Shown here: in pieces, positions 51,318 through 60,287 of the stretch
Position numbering within the stretch: position 1 is the stretch's first letter
How the letters are laid out: every line of letters starts with the position of its first letter
Source: Psychrobacillus sp042944905
GTDB lineage: Bacteria > Bacillota > Bacilli > Bacillales_A > Planococcaceae
Direction: 5' to 3'
Assembly (NCBI RefSeq): GCF_042944905.1
Contig: NZ_CP168496.1
Coordinates: forward strand, 3,472,001 to 3,536,000
Length of the DNA stretch: 64,000 nucleotides
The notes under the pieces: generated by a model
Databases searched by the model: none
What the model saw: only the letters and a program-made list of their open reading frames with translations
What the model was told of the DNA's origin: nothing
Made by a program: the position numbers and the translations under genes

Positions 51318-52625
51318 TTACAATTCTTGTCTCAATGCCTGAATCACATCAATTTTCGTTGCTTTTCTTGCTGGTCTCCACCCAGACACCATTGCCACTC
51401 CTATACTAATAACAGATGCGATAACGACAAGTTGCCAAGGTATTAGTGAGAATTTAATGGATAAATCTTGGAACTTATCCTCACCTAGTGCTGCTCCAAC
51501 GACCATCGGTAATATCCAGTTCGCCAGGAAACTTACCGCATATGAAATAATCACTGCAAGAATGGTACCAATAATACCAATCCACGCACTTTCCATTAAG
51601 AACAATCGCTGAATCAGTTTCGGACTAGCTCCTATTGCTTTCATAACACCAATTTCACGAGTTCTTTCGGTTACGGCCATCGTCATTGTATTAAAGATAC
51701 CAATCGATGAAATTAACACGGCAATCGTCCCTACAAATATTAAACCAATTTTAAATGCCATGAAAAAGACATCTAATTGCTCTAGTTGTTCTGATACCGA
51801 ATAGACGCTATAGCCCATTTTCTTTAACTCTTCTGTCACTGATTTCACGTGCTCTAAGCTAGACGTATAGATTTTTGTTTGCGTATAAAACAAATCCGAC
51901 TCTATTGTTGCTTCTTCTGCATTGGCAACATACATTTCCTTAAGCTTATCTTTCCATGATTCATCCAATAACACATTTGTATCGACTATCCAATCTTTTG
52001 CCGGTTTTTCAGTTACCCCTACAATGGTAAAATTCCATTTCTCGGGAAACGCTTCTTCTGCATCATATGACTTAATTGCCATTGTAATTGTTTTTCCGAT
52101 TAAGGAATCCTTGTAACCTCCCTTTGGTTTGGTTGTTTCTTCCGTACCTTGGCTTTGCTCCATTTCTTTACGTTCAGCATCATTTAATAAATTCTGTGCA
52201 AACTGATACCCTACAACTATTTCATTTTCCTTAGTAGGCATCTTTCCTTCTGACAACTTAAGATTCGACTTTTTTTCTTCCTCAAAATTTGTGAGTAGCA
52301 TATTTGTTTCTATGGAACGATCTTCTATCTGAGAAAATGCAAGTGCATCCATGCGAGTTCTTTGAACGATTGCATGCACATGCTCTATCCCTTTAATTTT
52401 AGGAATATCAAGTGATTCACCTTCATTTTGATACACTTCCACTTCTGTAATCGCTTGATCCTCTAATATTTCTTTACGCATCGTATCTTGAATGCCAAAC
52501 CCAATGGAAGCAAGAACGATTAGAAATGCACAGCCCATCGTTGCAGCGAGTACAGTCATAAATACACGGAGTTTATTCTTTTTAATGTGTTGACGTACAA
52601 AATCGACTTGATCTTTAAATAGCAT
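51318..52625 (-). CDS. ABC transporter permease, FtsX/MacB-like
   Basis: 435 residues. One membrane span (about 20-43), a large extracellular MacB-like domain (about 45-280), then three spans (about 283-306, 338-366 and 390-420) separated by the FtsX coupling stretch TEREIGVMKAIGASP (about 327-341) and ending GWRPARKATKIDVIQALRQEL. Such permeases work with a LolD-type ATPase in antimicrobial-peptide resistance or lipoprotein trafficking. The ATPase gene just upstream carries a stop codon (52615-53313), so the system may be dead. Confidence 0.92.
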   Translation of the reverse strand: MLFKDQVDFVRQHIKKNKLRVFMTVLAATMGCAFLIVLASIGFGIQDTMRKEILEDQAITEVEVYQNEGESLDIPKIKGIEHVHAIVQRTRMDALAFSQIEDRSIETNMLLTNFEEEKKSNLKLSEGKMPTKENEIVVGYQFAQNLLNDAERKEMEQSQGTEETTKPKGGYKDSLIGKTITMAIKSYDAEEAFPEKWNFTIVGVTEKPAKDWIVDTNVLLDESWKDKLKEMYVANAEEATIESDLFYTQTKIYTSSLEHVKSVTEELKKMGYSVYSVSEQLEQLDVFFMAFKIGLIFVGTIAVLISSIGIFNTMTMAVTERTREIGVMKAIGASPKLIQRLFLMESAWIGIIGTILAVIISYAVSFLANWILPMVVGAALGEDKFQDLSIKFSLIPWQLVVIASVISIGVAMVSGWRPARKATKIDVIQALRQEL

Positions 52626-53313
52626 GAATTGTATCTCCCTTCACTAATTCGCCGTCACGCATTCTAAATTTACGATGCGCAATGCTAGCCACTTCCTCAT
52701 CATGGGTAATCATTACAAATGTGACACCCAGTGTTTGATTAAGTTCTTGGATTAAGAATAAAATATCTTGCTCCGTTTCTGAATCTAAGCTCCCAGTTGG
52801 TTCATCTGCAAAAATAATTGGTGGATTTGTAATAAGCGCACGAGCAATACTAACTCGCTGTTGCTGTCCACCTGATAATTCGTTTGGATAATGATCTGCT
52901 ACTCCCTCCAGCCCTACTTTTTGCATAAGTTGATTTACATTTGATGATCTATTCTTAGAAGATATTCCCTTTAATTTCAGTGGTAATTCCACGTTTTCAA
53001 ATGCAGTTAATCCTGGCATCAATTGAAAGTTTTGAAAAATGAAGCCAAAATTGTTTATTCAAAAATGTGCTCTCTCTGTTTCATTCAAGTAAGCCGTTTC
53101 CTGTCCATTAACAGTGATGGAGCCATTTTCTGGACTCATAAAACCCGCTATTGTATGTAGTAATGTAGATTTACCAGATCCACTTTTGCCAACAATCGCA
53201 ACGATTTCACCCTTCTCTACTTCAAATGATAATCCTTTTAATACCGGGACTTTCTTTTCCTTCCCTTTTTTTCCTATTAGAAATGTATGATTGACGTCCT
53301 GTACTTGTATCAT
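52615..53313 (-). pseudogene. LolD/MacB-type ABC ATPase, interrupted by in-frame TGA
   Basis: The two open parts (53313-53059 and 53058-52615) lie in one frame and give a complete 232-residue ATPase. Walker A is KSGSGKSTLLHTIAG (about 43-57), the Q-loop is FGFIFQNFQLMPGLTAFENV, the signature LSGGQQQRVSIAR and Walker B IIFADEPTGSLDS. Codon 85 (53061-53059) is TGA in ERAHF-stop-INNFGFIFQNF, where homologues have an Arg or similar (ERA-x-FR-x-x-x-FGFIFQ). A CGA-to-TGA change is the simplest route. The truncated product keeps Walker A only. The end overlaps the permease start by 11 bases. Confidence 0.85.
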
Positions 53314-53423
53314 TTACTTTCTCCTTCCGTTTTGCTACTTTCACAGTGTACCGATAGTTTCTTAACATTTAGGAAGGATAATAATGAAGAATTTCTTAAG
53401 AAAAAAAGTATTTTATTATAATC

Positions 53424-53450
53424 AAACTTTCCGCAACAGTCGCCCGTCTA
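53424..53450 (+). promoter_or_regulatory. Sigma-V-type (ECF) autoregulatory promoter
   Basis: AAACTTT (53424-53430), 14 nt, CGTCTA (53445-53450). This fits the ECF pattern with AAC in the -35 and CGTCTA in the -10, as expected if SigV drives its own operon. The sigV start codon is 48 bases downstream. Confidence 0.6.
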
Positions 53451-53497
53451 ATAATTGATACGTAATCGCGATACGGGAAAAGGAGTATAACTATGTC

Positions 53498-53995
53498 ATG
53501 ACAAAAAAAGAAAAATTTCAACTAGTTGAAAACTATATAATAGAGCATCAAAATGCACATTACCGGCTAGCTTTTAGCTATGTAAAAAACAAGGAATCGG
53601 CATTAGATATTATTCAAGAAAGTATTATGAAAGCTTTGCGCTCCATCGATTCTCTTGAGGAAATTCACTATTTAAAAACGTGGTTTTACCGAATTCTAAT
53701 TAACACGTCGATTGACTTTATTCACAAAAATAAACGAGTAATAGTAGTAGAAGATAATATACTGGATTTTCATCTCCCAGCGCATGAAAACGACATTCCT
53801 GATATCGACTTATATGAGGCAATTGACCATTTACCTGCAGTTTATAAAACGATTATTATTCTTCGCTTTTTTGAGGATATGAAAATTGATGACATCGCAA
53901 CAACCCTCGGAGAAAACACGAATACGATTAAAACGCGATTATATGCAGCACTAAGGAAATTACGATCAAATATGGAAGAGAAGGTGGATGTATGA
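53498..53995 (+). CDS. sigV: ECF RNA polymerase sigma factor SigV
   Basis: 165 residues with sigma region 2 (about 18-80, including YVKNKESALDIIQESIMKAL and LKTWFYRILINTSIDF) and region 4 (about 108-160, LYEAIDHLPAVYKTIIILRFFEDMKIDDIATTL). The identity as SigV rests on the partner gene rsiV, which overlaps by ATGA. In B. subtilis SigV responds to lysozyme and turns on O-acetylation and D-alanylation of the wall. The start at 53498 lies in ATGTCATGA: the better-spaced ATG at 53493 reads only Met-Ser-stop, and that stop overlaps the sigV start. Confidence 0.9.
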   Translation: MTKKEKFQLVENYIIEHQNAHYRLAFSYVKNKESALDIIQESIMKALRSIDSLEEIHYLKTWFYRILINTSIDFIHKNKRVIVVEDNILDFHLPAHENDIPDIDLYEAIDHLPAVYKTIIILRFFEDMKIDDIATTLGENTNTIKTRLYAALRKLRSNMEEKVDV

Positions 53996-54867
53996 GCAAG
54001 TTAAATGATTCTAAAAAGCAATATGACGACATTGAAATTCCAGAAGAGTTGTCACAAATAGTCCATGATTCTATTAGAAAAGCCCATAAAAAGCAACAGA
54101 AAAATAAACCGTTAAAACAATGGGGAATTGGCATCGCAGCAGCGGCAACATTATTTATTACAAGCGTGAATATAAGTCCAGCATTAGCCCAATCTCTTTC
54201 CACCGTCCCTGTCCTTGGTTCGATTGTTCAGGTTTTAACTTTAAAAGAAATTCAAGTTGCTAAGGACACTTATAATGCAGAGTTAAAAACACCAGGTATA
54301 ACTGGACTCGAAAATAAAAAATTAGAAAAAATGTTAAATGAAAAATACATTGCAGAAAACGAAGCTCTGTATGAAAGCTTCCAAAAAGATATGAAAGAGT
54401 TAGAGGCAGAAGGTGGCGGCCATCTTGGGGTGGCATCTACGTATAAAGTGGTTACAGATACAGATGATATACTGTCGATTAGTCGATATGAAGTAAATAC
54501 AGTAGGTTCATCGTCTACCACGATGCGAACAGATACAATCGATAAGAAAAATGAGATTCTTATTACATTGCCAAGCTTATTTAAAGACAATCAATATATA
54601 GAAGCTATTTCTACTTATATTAAGGGAGAAATGATTAAGCAAATGGCGGCTGATGAAAATATTATTTACTGGGTTGGTAGCGAAGCAGATTTTGTAGCAT
54701 TCGAAGCAATCAGTCCTGATCAAACATTCTCCATTACAGCTGATCATAAACTAACTATTTCTTTTGATAAATACGAAGTGGCTCCAGGTTATATGGGCGT
54801 CCTTACGTTCGAGATTCCAACAGAAGTGATTGAGTCTAATTTAATTAGTAATTATTATATTAAATGA
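53992..54867 (+). CDS. rsiV: Anti-sigma-V factor / lysozyme receptor RsiV
   Basis: 291 residues, closely collinear with B. subtilis RsiV. Cytoplasmic sigma-binding part about 1-45, one membrane span (about 47-65, IGIAAAATLFITSVNISPA), then the extracellular DUF4179/DUF3298-type domain with VPVLGSIVQVLTLKEIQ, TPGITGLENKKLEKMLNEKY and the final SFDKYEVAPGYMGVLTFEIPTEVI. RsiV binds lysozyme, is cut by signal peptidase and RasP, and frees SigV. The usual site-1 region near APA-LAQSLS is present. Confidence 0.94.
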   Translation: MSKLNDSKKQYDDIEIPEELSQIVHDSIRKAHKKQQKNKPLKQWGIGIAAAATLFITSVNISPALAQSLSTVPVLGSIVQVLTLKEIQVAKDTYNAELKTPGITGLENKKLEKMLNEKYIAENEALYESFQKDMKELEAEGGGHLGVASTYKVVTDTDDILSISRYEVNTVGSSSTTMRTDTIDKKNEILITLPSLFKDNQYIEAISTYIKGEMIKQMAADENIIYWVGSEADFVAFEAISPDQTFSITADHKLTISFDKYEVAPGYMGVLTFEIPTEVIESNLISNYYIK

Positions 54868-54895
54868 TTTAGAAGTGTATAATGAGCTAAATCGT

Positions 54896-54941
54896 AATCG
54901 GATGATCAATGAACTTAATCATCCGATTAACCAAGTTCATT
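54896..54941 (+). other. Interleaved inverted repeats (pseudoknot-like) after rsiV
   Basis: AATCGGATGA (54896-54905) pairs with TCATCCGATT (54919-54928). AATGAACTT (54908-54916), inside its loop, pairs with AAGTTCATT (54933-54941). The pairs cross, with connecting stretches of 2, 2 and 4 nt. No T run follows either, so neither is an ordinary terminator. Confidence 0.75.
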
Positions 54942-54956
54942 ATTCACTCGATCAAA

Positions 54957-55000
54957 AAAACCTGCTACCTCTCACAATCTGTGAAAGGTCGCAGGTTTTT
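54957..55000 (-). terminator. Terminator of the PCYCGC lipoprotein gene
   Basis: AAAACCTGC-t-ACCT pairs with AGGT-c-GCAGGTTTTT. Confidence 0.85.
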
Positions 55001-55003
55001 AAT

Positions 55004-55495
55004 TTATGATGGCATCGGAGTATCAGTTGGTACTGCATATCCTTCTTTATATGCTTCATCGATTGCTTTTCGAATTTCTATCAGTGACTTTCCTTGTTGT
55101 ACCATATTGATTGACATAACGGCAGTCTCTAAACATGCAGCACATCGTGTTCCATGGTCATCCCAAACAACTTCTCCGTTTTCTTTTATCTCATGAACGA
55201 AGCAGTTAAAATTACTTACATGACCCGCGCTGTCTCCACAACCACAGTAGCAAGGCATCCATTTCAAGACATCGTTTGCTTTTGCCGCCGCTTGGTAGAC
55301 AAGTTTCATATCTTCGGATTGCTTGTCTAAAAATGTTGGCAATATTTCTGTAGATGCAGTTGTCTCTTGTAAATCACCACTGTCTAAATGAGCAATATGA
55401 TTTTCGTGGTCTGCATGATTTTCTTTCGACTCTTTCTGGCCACATGCAGATAGGACTAGCAAAGAAATCAATAGCAAGGATAGAATCTTTTTCAT
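55004..55495 (-). CDS. PCYCGC-motif lipoprotein
   Basis: 163 residues. The lipobox is LSAC (Cys18). A His/Glu-rich stretch (KENHADHENHIAHLDSGD, about 24-41) is followed by the namesake motif WMPCYCGCGDSAGH (about 79-92), then NCFVHEI and GTRCAACLE. The cysteine and histidine clusters suggest a metal-binding role at the outer membrane face (inference); the function is not established. The next gene upstream is fumC, 20 bp away, so they may be co-transcribed. Confidence 0.9.
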   Translation of the reverse strand: MKKILSLLLISLLVLSACGQKESKENHADHENHIAHLDSGDLQETTASTEILPTFLDKQSEDMKLVYQAAAKANDVLKWMPCYCGCGDSAGHVSNFNCFVHEIKENGEVVWDDHGTRCAACLETAVMSINMVQQGKSLIEIRKAIDEAYKEGYAVPTDTPMPS

Positions 55496-55515
55496 ATAAT
55501 AAATACCTCTTCTTA

Positions 55516-56892
55516 TTAAATCATTTTTTCTGGTCGAACCATTTCGTCAAACTTTTCAGCAGTTAATAAATCTAGTGCAACTGCCGCTTCCTTCAATGTA
55601 GTTCCATTCTTATGTGCATATTTTGCTATTTTTGCCGCATTTTCATAACCAATATACGGATTTAATGCAGTTACGAGCATTAATGAATTGTTCACGTGAT
55701 GTTGAATGGTTTCTAGGTTAGGTTCAATTCCAACCGCACAATTGTTATTAAAACTGATGATAGCATCACTTAATAAACCCACTGACTGTAAAAAATTATG
55801 AATGATTACTGGTTTGAAAACATTCAACTGATAATTCCCTTGGCTTGCTGCAAAACTGATGGTAGTGTCGTTGCCCATTACTTGTGCAACAACCATAGTC
55901 ATCGCTTCGCTTTGTGTTGGGTTCACTTTACCTGGCATGATGGAACTGCCTGGTTCATTTTCAGGAATAGAAATTTCCCCAATACCTGATCGAGGACCAC
56001 TTGCAAGCAAGCGTACATCATTTGCGATTTTCATTAGATCTGCCGCAAGTGCCTTCACAGCACCGTGCACATATACAACATCGTCATAACTTGTTAAAGA
56101 GTGAAATTTGTTTTTAGCAGATGTAAATTCAATACCTAATGCTTTGGAAATTTCAGCTGCAACTAAATCGCCGAACCCACTTGGTGCGTTAAGTCCGGTT
56201 CCAACTGCAGTTCCACCAATCGCCAGCTCTTTCATGTCTTGTACACTTTGCAATATCATTTTCGCTGATTTTTCTAGCATTCTATGCCAACCACTGAATT
56301 CTTGTCCAAGCGATAAAGGCGTTGCATCCTGTAAATGCGTACGGCCGATTTTCACAATATCCATGAATTGCGCTGATTTTTTCCCAAGTGTTTCTTTTAA
56401 CAAATCAATTGCTGGTAAAAGCTTTTTTTCTACTGCAAGTACGCCTGCAATATGAAGTGCTGTTGGGAACGTATCATTCGAACTTTGTGATTTGTTTACG
56501 TCATCATTCGGATGAAGACGCTCATCGCTTCCTTTTTCTTCGAGAATTTGATTTCCACGATGAGCGATCACTTCATTCACATTCATATTCGATTGTGTAC
56601 CACTACCTGTTTGCCAAACAACTAACGGGAAATGGGCATCTAGTTTACCTGCAAGAATTTCATCCGCTGCCGTGGAGATAGCATCCCTTTTAGCTTCGGA
56701 TAAATTGCCAAGTGAATGACTTACAATTGCGGCAGATTTTTTTAGTAGGGCGAGACCATGAACAACACCAATTGGCATTTTTTCATTGCCGATTTTAAAG
56801 TTTTCTTTCGATCTTTGCGTTTGGGCTCCCCAAAGACTTTCTTGTGGAACTTTAACTTCTCCCATAGAATCATGCTCCATACGATAAGACAT
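55516..56892 (-). CDS. fumC: Fumarate hydratase, class II
   Basis: 458 residues from ATG 56892 (GGGGTGGAG upstream; the frame opens 18 codons earlier without a ribosome site). Fumarase/aspartase superfamily: TGSGTQSNMNVNEVIA (about 97-112), catalytic-His region GRTHLQDATPLSLGQEF, and the signature SS-loop GSSIMPGKVNPTQSE (about 317-331). It hydrates fumarate to malate in the citric acid cycle without an Fe-S cluster. Confidence 0.95.
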   Translation of the reverse strand: MSYRMEHDSMGEVKVPQESLWGAQTQRSKENFKIGNEKMPIGVVHGLALLKKSAAIVSHSLGNLSEAKRDAISTAADEILAGKLDAHFPLVVWQTGSGTQSNMNVNEVIAHRGNQILEEKGSDERLHPNDDVNKSQSSNDTFPTALHIAGVLAVEKKLLPAIDLLKETLGKKSAQFMDIVKIGRTHLQDATPLSLGQEFSGWHRMLEKSAKMILQSVQDMKELAIGGTAVGTGLNAPSGFGDLVAAEISKALGIEFTSAKNKFHSLTSYDDVVYVHGAVKALAADLMKIANDVRLLASGPRSGIGEISIPENEPGSSIMPGKVNPTQSEAMTMVVAQVMGNDTTISFAASQGNYQLNVFKPVIIHNFLQSVGLLSDAIISFNNNCAVGIEPNLETIQHHVNNSLMLVTALNPYIGYENAAKIAKYAHKNGTTLKEAAVALDLLTAEKFDEMVRPEKMI

Positions 56893-57058
56893 TTTTCTCC
56901 ACCCCTTCTTATTGTCACTCGTTCTTTTTTCCATCATATCGTTCATGATGTTCTTCTACAATAAAAGTGGCTTTGCGGAATCGTTCAACTCCATACTTTG
57001 ACATTATTCCGGAAACCAAAGTTATTCTCTATATACAAGAGTCAGTTAGCATTACTTA

Positions 57059-57994
57059 TTACCATCTAAACTGTTTATTCTTTAATATGTCGATTAAAGC
57101 ATCTACAACGACAGGTTTAAATTGTGTGCCTTTTCCTTTTTCAAGTTCTTTCACAGCTTCCTTTATAGACAACGCCTTCTTATACACTCTGTCTGTTGTC
57201 ATCGCGTCAAAAGCATCAACAACTGAAACAATGGAAGCTTCAAGCGTAATTTCTTCTCCTCTTAGACCATAAGGATATCCTTTTCCATCATATCTTTCAT
57301 GATGCTGTTCAACTATAAACGCACTATCTTCCAACCATTTTACTGAATGGTTTCGCATAATTTCCGCACCTTCTGTCGTATGGGTTTTCATGATTTCCCA
57401 TTCTTCCGAAGTTAGTTTTCCAGGTTTGTTTAAAATTTCTATAGGTATAACTCGCTTGCCGATATCATGAAAATAAGCTCCCCATCTAAGTCTAGTCAAA
57501 CTTTCTACCGGTAACTTTAGATAATTCCAAACTTCTAAGGAGTAATCTTTAATACGATTGCAATGCATATAGGTATAACCGTCAATTGTTTGAATTACAT
57601 CTGCTTCTTTTTGAAGAAGCTTTGATTCGAAAAAACTTGGCTCAAATTTTTCGAAATTCATTTTAATGAGAATTTCTGCCTCTGTTTCACCATAGAAAGA
57701 AATAATATGTTCATATTTAGACGCATCGATCGTTTCTCCAATTTCTATTATGCGTCTCATCCCATTGTATTCCATTTCTAACGTCCCATCGAGAAGTGTA
57801 TAAGATTCTATTACTTCATCACTATCTCCCATATCGTATTTCACCCAAAAGGTACTGTTTTTGTGCAATGAAAAAAGGGCATTCGACAAACCATCCCATC
57901 TTCCAAGCAAAACAACATTTGCATAACCTAATCGAAGTACGGGATAACCACTTTGCTCATAATTACGGTAAGATTGATTTTTTGGTTTACTCAT
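57059..57994 (-). CDS. HD-GYP domain phosphodiesterase with N-terminal sensor-like domain
   Basis: 311 residues from ATG 57994 (GGAGG upstream). Residues about 20-120 form a beta-rich, cupin-like domain. Residues about 140-305 are the HD-GYP: LRWGAYFHDIGKRVIP (HD pair), KTHTTEGAEIM, VEQHHERYDGKGYPYGLRGEEI (GYP) and VVDAFDAMTTDR. Metal ligands are intact, so it probably degrades cyclic di-GMP or a related dinucleotide. The N-terminal domain would tune it to an unknown signal (inference). Confidence 0.88.
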   Translation of the reverse strand: MSKPKNQSYRNYEQSGYPVLRLGYANVVLLGRWDGLSNALFSLHKNSTFWVKYDMGDSDEVIESYTLLDGTLEMEYNGMRRIIEIGETIDASKYEHIISFYGETEAEILIKMNFEKFEPSFFESKLLQKEADVIQTIDGYTYMHCNRIKDYSLEVWNYLKLPVESLTRLRWGAYFHDIGKRVIPIEILNKPGKLTSEEWEIMKTHTTEGAEIMRNHSVKWLEDSAFIVEQHHERYDGKGYPYGLRGEEITLEASIVSVVDAFDAMTTDRVYKKALSIKEAVKELEKGKGTQFKPVVVDALIDILKNKQFRW

Positions 57995-58117
57995 ATGTAC
58001 CTCCATAGGTCATCTTGTAGAAAAACGGTGAAATAACGGTTAATGCCATTATAACAAGTAGTTTAAATTTTTACACTAGTACGCCTTCTCGAGAAGAAAG
58101 AATAAATTTATACAAAA

Positions 58118-58155
58118 AAAGCCGAGACACCTAATAGCGTCCGGACTTTTTTTAC
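58118..58155 (-). terminator. Imperfect terminator of the nfeD-floT operon
   Basis: AAAGTCCGGACGC pairs imperfectly with GGTGTCTCGGCTTT; a T run follows on the minus strand. Confidence 0.6.
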
Positions 58156-58163
58156 TTATTATT

Positions 58164-59726
58164 CTACTTAACTTCTTCTATGTTAACTAATTGTTCTGCT
58201 GGTTGTTTAAGGTTTGCCTGCTTCACTTCTTGTGTTAGTTGTTCAATGCTCGGACGAATATTTCCTTTTCCAGCGTAGTTCTCAAGCATTTCTTTTACAT
58301 CTATCCCTGAAGACGCTTTTAATGTTTCTTGAAGTGTAGACATTAAATTAGTTGCATAAGAGGTGATCTTGTTTGCCCCTCCGCCTTCTCCACTTCCTGT
58401 ATCCACTACTGTAATTTTGTCGATGTTGGAAAGCGGACTTGCAATTTGTTTCGCATATTCAGGCAACATGTGAACAATCATATCTAGCACTGCAGCTTGC
58501 CCATACATTTCAAATGCTTCGGCAATTTTACGTTTTGCCTCTGCTTCTGCAAGACCTTTTAATCGAATAACATCTGCTTCTGATTCCCCTTGCGCTCTTT
58601 GTGAATCTGCTTTTGCAAGTCCGTCTAAACGTACTTTTTCTGCATCTGCTTTTGCTTTCGCTTCAATTCGATACTTTTCTGCGTCTGCTTCTGCCATTTC
58701 ACGAGACTTTGCAGCTGCAGCATTTTGTTCAATTGCATAACGGTCCGCATCTGCTTTTTTCTTTACTTCAGAATCATATTGCTTCTCACGACGTAGTATC
58801 TCTTTTTCTTCTAATTCAATTTGCTTTTGACGTTCAATAATTTGAATTTGCATTTCTTGTTCGGTAACTTCTTGTTTCGATTTTGCAGTTTGTAATTCAT
58901 ACGCTTGGTCAGCGCGTGCTTTTGCAACGTCTTGCTCCCTGCGATACTCTGCTACTTTTAGTTGGTTCTCTTTTTCCGCTTCCGCAATTTCAGTTGCTCT
59001 TTCTATCTCAGCACGCTGCGCATCCTTTGAAGCCTCCGCACGTTTTATGCGTGTTTCTTTTTCTGCTTCTGCCGTAGCGATGTCTGCATCTCGTTTTACT
59101 TGAGCAATTCTTGGTTTTCCAAGAGAATCTAAATAGCCATTTTTATCTCGAACATCTTTAATAGTAAAAGAAACGATGATTAGACCCATCTTCGCTAAGT
59201 CTTGAGAAGCAACACGTTGAACTTCCTGAGAAAACTTGTCACGATTTTTATAAATTTCTTCAACCGTCATAGAACCTAATATAGAACGCAAATGGCCTTC
59301 TAATACTTCCTTCGCTTCGTTTTCCCGATCTGCTTTTGATTTCCCTAGAAATTGTTCCGCCGCAGTTGCAATCTCAGAAATAGAACCGCCTATCTTAATA
59401 ATCGCCGTACCGTCAGCCATCACCGGAACCCCTTGCTCCGTATATACTTCTGGTGTTGTAACCTCTAATTTGCTCGATAATAAGCTAAGTGGTTGGGCTT
59501 GTTGAAATACCGGATAGACAAATGTACCTCCACCACGAATGATCTTAATACGGTTTCCAGAGTCGTCTGTATGTACATTTTTCGACCCTAAATAACTTCC
59601 TGTTACGATTAAAGCTTCATCTGGTCCAACTGTTCGATACTTTGTCACATACACCGCAAGCATTATTACTATAACAAACACAACGACCCCAATTACGATT
59701 AAAAGACCCATATCTATACCTTGCAT
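58164..59726 (-). CDS. floT: Flotillin FloT
   Basis: 520 residues. An N-terminal hairpin membrane anchor (about 7-29), the SPFH/PHB domain (about 30-200, with YTEQGVPVMADGTAIIKIGG), then a very long coiled coil of Ala/Glu/Lys heptads (about 215-420), and a C-terminal region around MYGQAAVLDMIVHMLPEYAK. FloT organises membrane microdomains and is linked with wall synthesis. It lies 18 bp after the NfeD gene, in one operon as in B. subtilis yuaF-floT. Confidence 0.95.
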   Translation of the reverse strand: MQGIDMGLLIVIGVVVFVIVIMLAVYVTKYRTVGPDEALIVTGSYLGSKNVHTDDSGNRIKIIRGGGTFVYPVFQQAQPLSLLSSKLEVTTPEVYTEQGVPVMADGTAIIKIGGSISEIATAAEQFLGKSKADRENEAKEVLEGHLRSILGSMTVEEIYKNRDKFSQEVQRVASQDLAKMGLIIVSFTIKDVRDKNGYLDSLGKPRIAQVKRDADIATAEAEKETRIKRAEASKDAQRAEIERATEIAEAEKENQLKVAEYRREQDVAKARADQAYELQTAKSKQEVTEQEMQIQIIERQKQIELEEKEILRREKQYDSEVKKKADADRYAIEQNAAAAKSREMAEADAEKYRIEAKAKADAEKVRLDGLAKADSQRAQGESEADVIRLKGLAEAEAKRKIAEAFEMYGQAAVLDMIVHMLPEYAKQIASPLSNIDKITVVDTGSGEGGGANKITSYATNLMSTLQETLKASSGIDVKEMLENYAGKGNIRPSIEQLTQEVKQANLKQPAEQLVNIEEVK

Positions 59727-59744
59727 TCTTCTTCCCCCTATTCA

Positions 59745-60245
59745 TTATTTCAATGGTTCATATTCTTTAACAAGAAATGTACCACCTGCTACTTCAATGA
59801 TTAACACTTGTTTTCCATAGTCAACTTCTTCATTGTCATATTCTGCTGCTCGTTTAGAAAGTAACCCGTTCACTGTTTCAATGACAATTTCTCCAAATCC
59901 ATCCTTAGGAATTGGAACGATAACTTTCCCAACTGACCCTTGCAACGATTCGTCGGTATATGCGGTAGAAACCTCCGCAGACGACAACGGTAGCAAAATA
60001 AAATAATATAATAAAAACGATAAAATGCTAGAAACAATAAATGCAGTGATAATAATAACCGTATTACTCCACTCGGTAAGTTTTAATAATATAAAGCCAG
60101 TCGCACATACGAATAAAACAAATGATAAAAACACAGTTGGGTTAAAAATACCCGCATCCATACCATCAATTGCATCCGCAAACAATACATATAAAATCGT
60201 GATTAGCCCTATAATGATTAGACCATATAAAAAGATTTGTTCGAT
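59745..60245 (-). CDS. NfeD-like membrane protein (YuaF type)
   Basis: About 166 residues. Three to four membrane segments in the first about 95 residues, then an OB-fold beta-barrel (about 100-165, LQGSVGKVIVPIPKDGFGEIVIE) typical of NfeD proteins that pair with flotillins. The start is unusual. The frame is open up to an ATG at 60314, but that ATG lies inside a sigma-W -35 element. The good ribosome site AAGAAAGGAG instead leads to ATC at 60245, eight bases away; GTG at 60254 overlaps the ribosome site. I therefore give 60245 as the likely start, at moderate certainty. Confidence 0.75.
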   Translation of the reverse strand: MEQIFLYGLIIIGLITILYVLFADAIDGMDAGIFNPTVFLSFVLFVCATGFILLKLTEWSNTVIIITAFIVSSILSFLLYYFILLPLSSAEVSTAYTDESLQGSVGKVIVPIPKDGFGEIVIETVNGLLSKRAAEYDNEEVDYGKQVLIIEVAGGTFLVKEYEPLK

Positions 60246-60287
60246 TTTTAGCACTCCTTTCTTAATTACTGACCGTCTAATTATATA

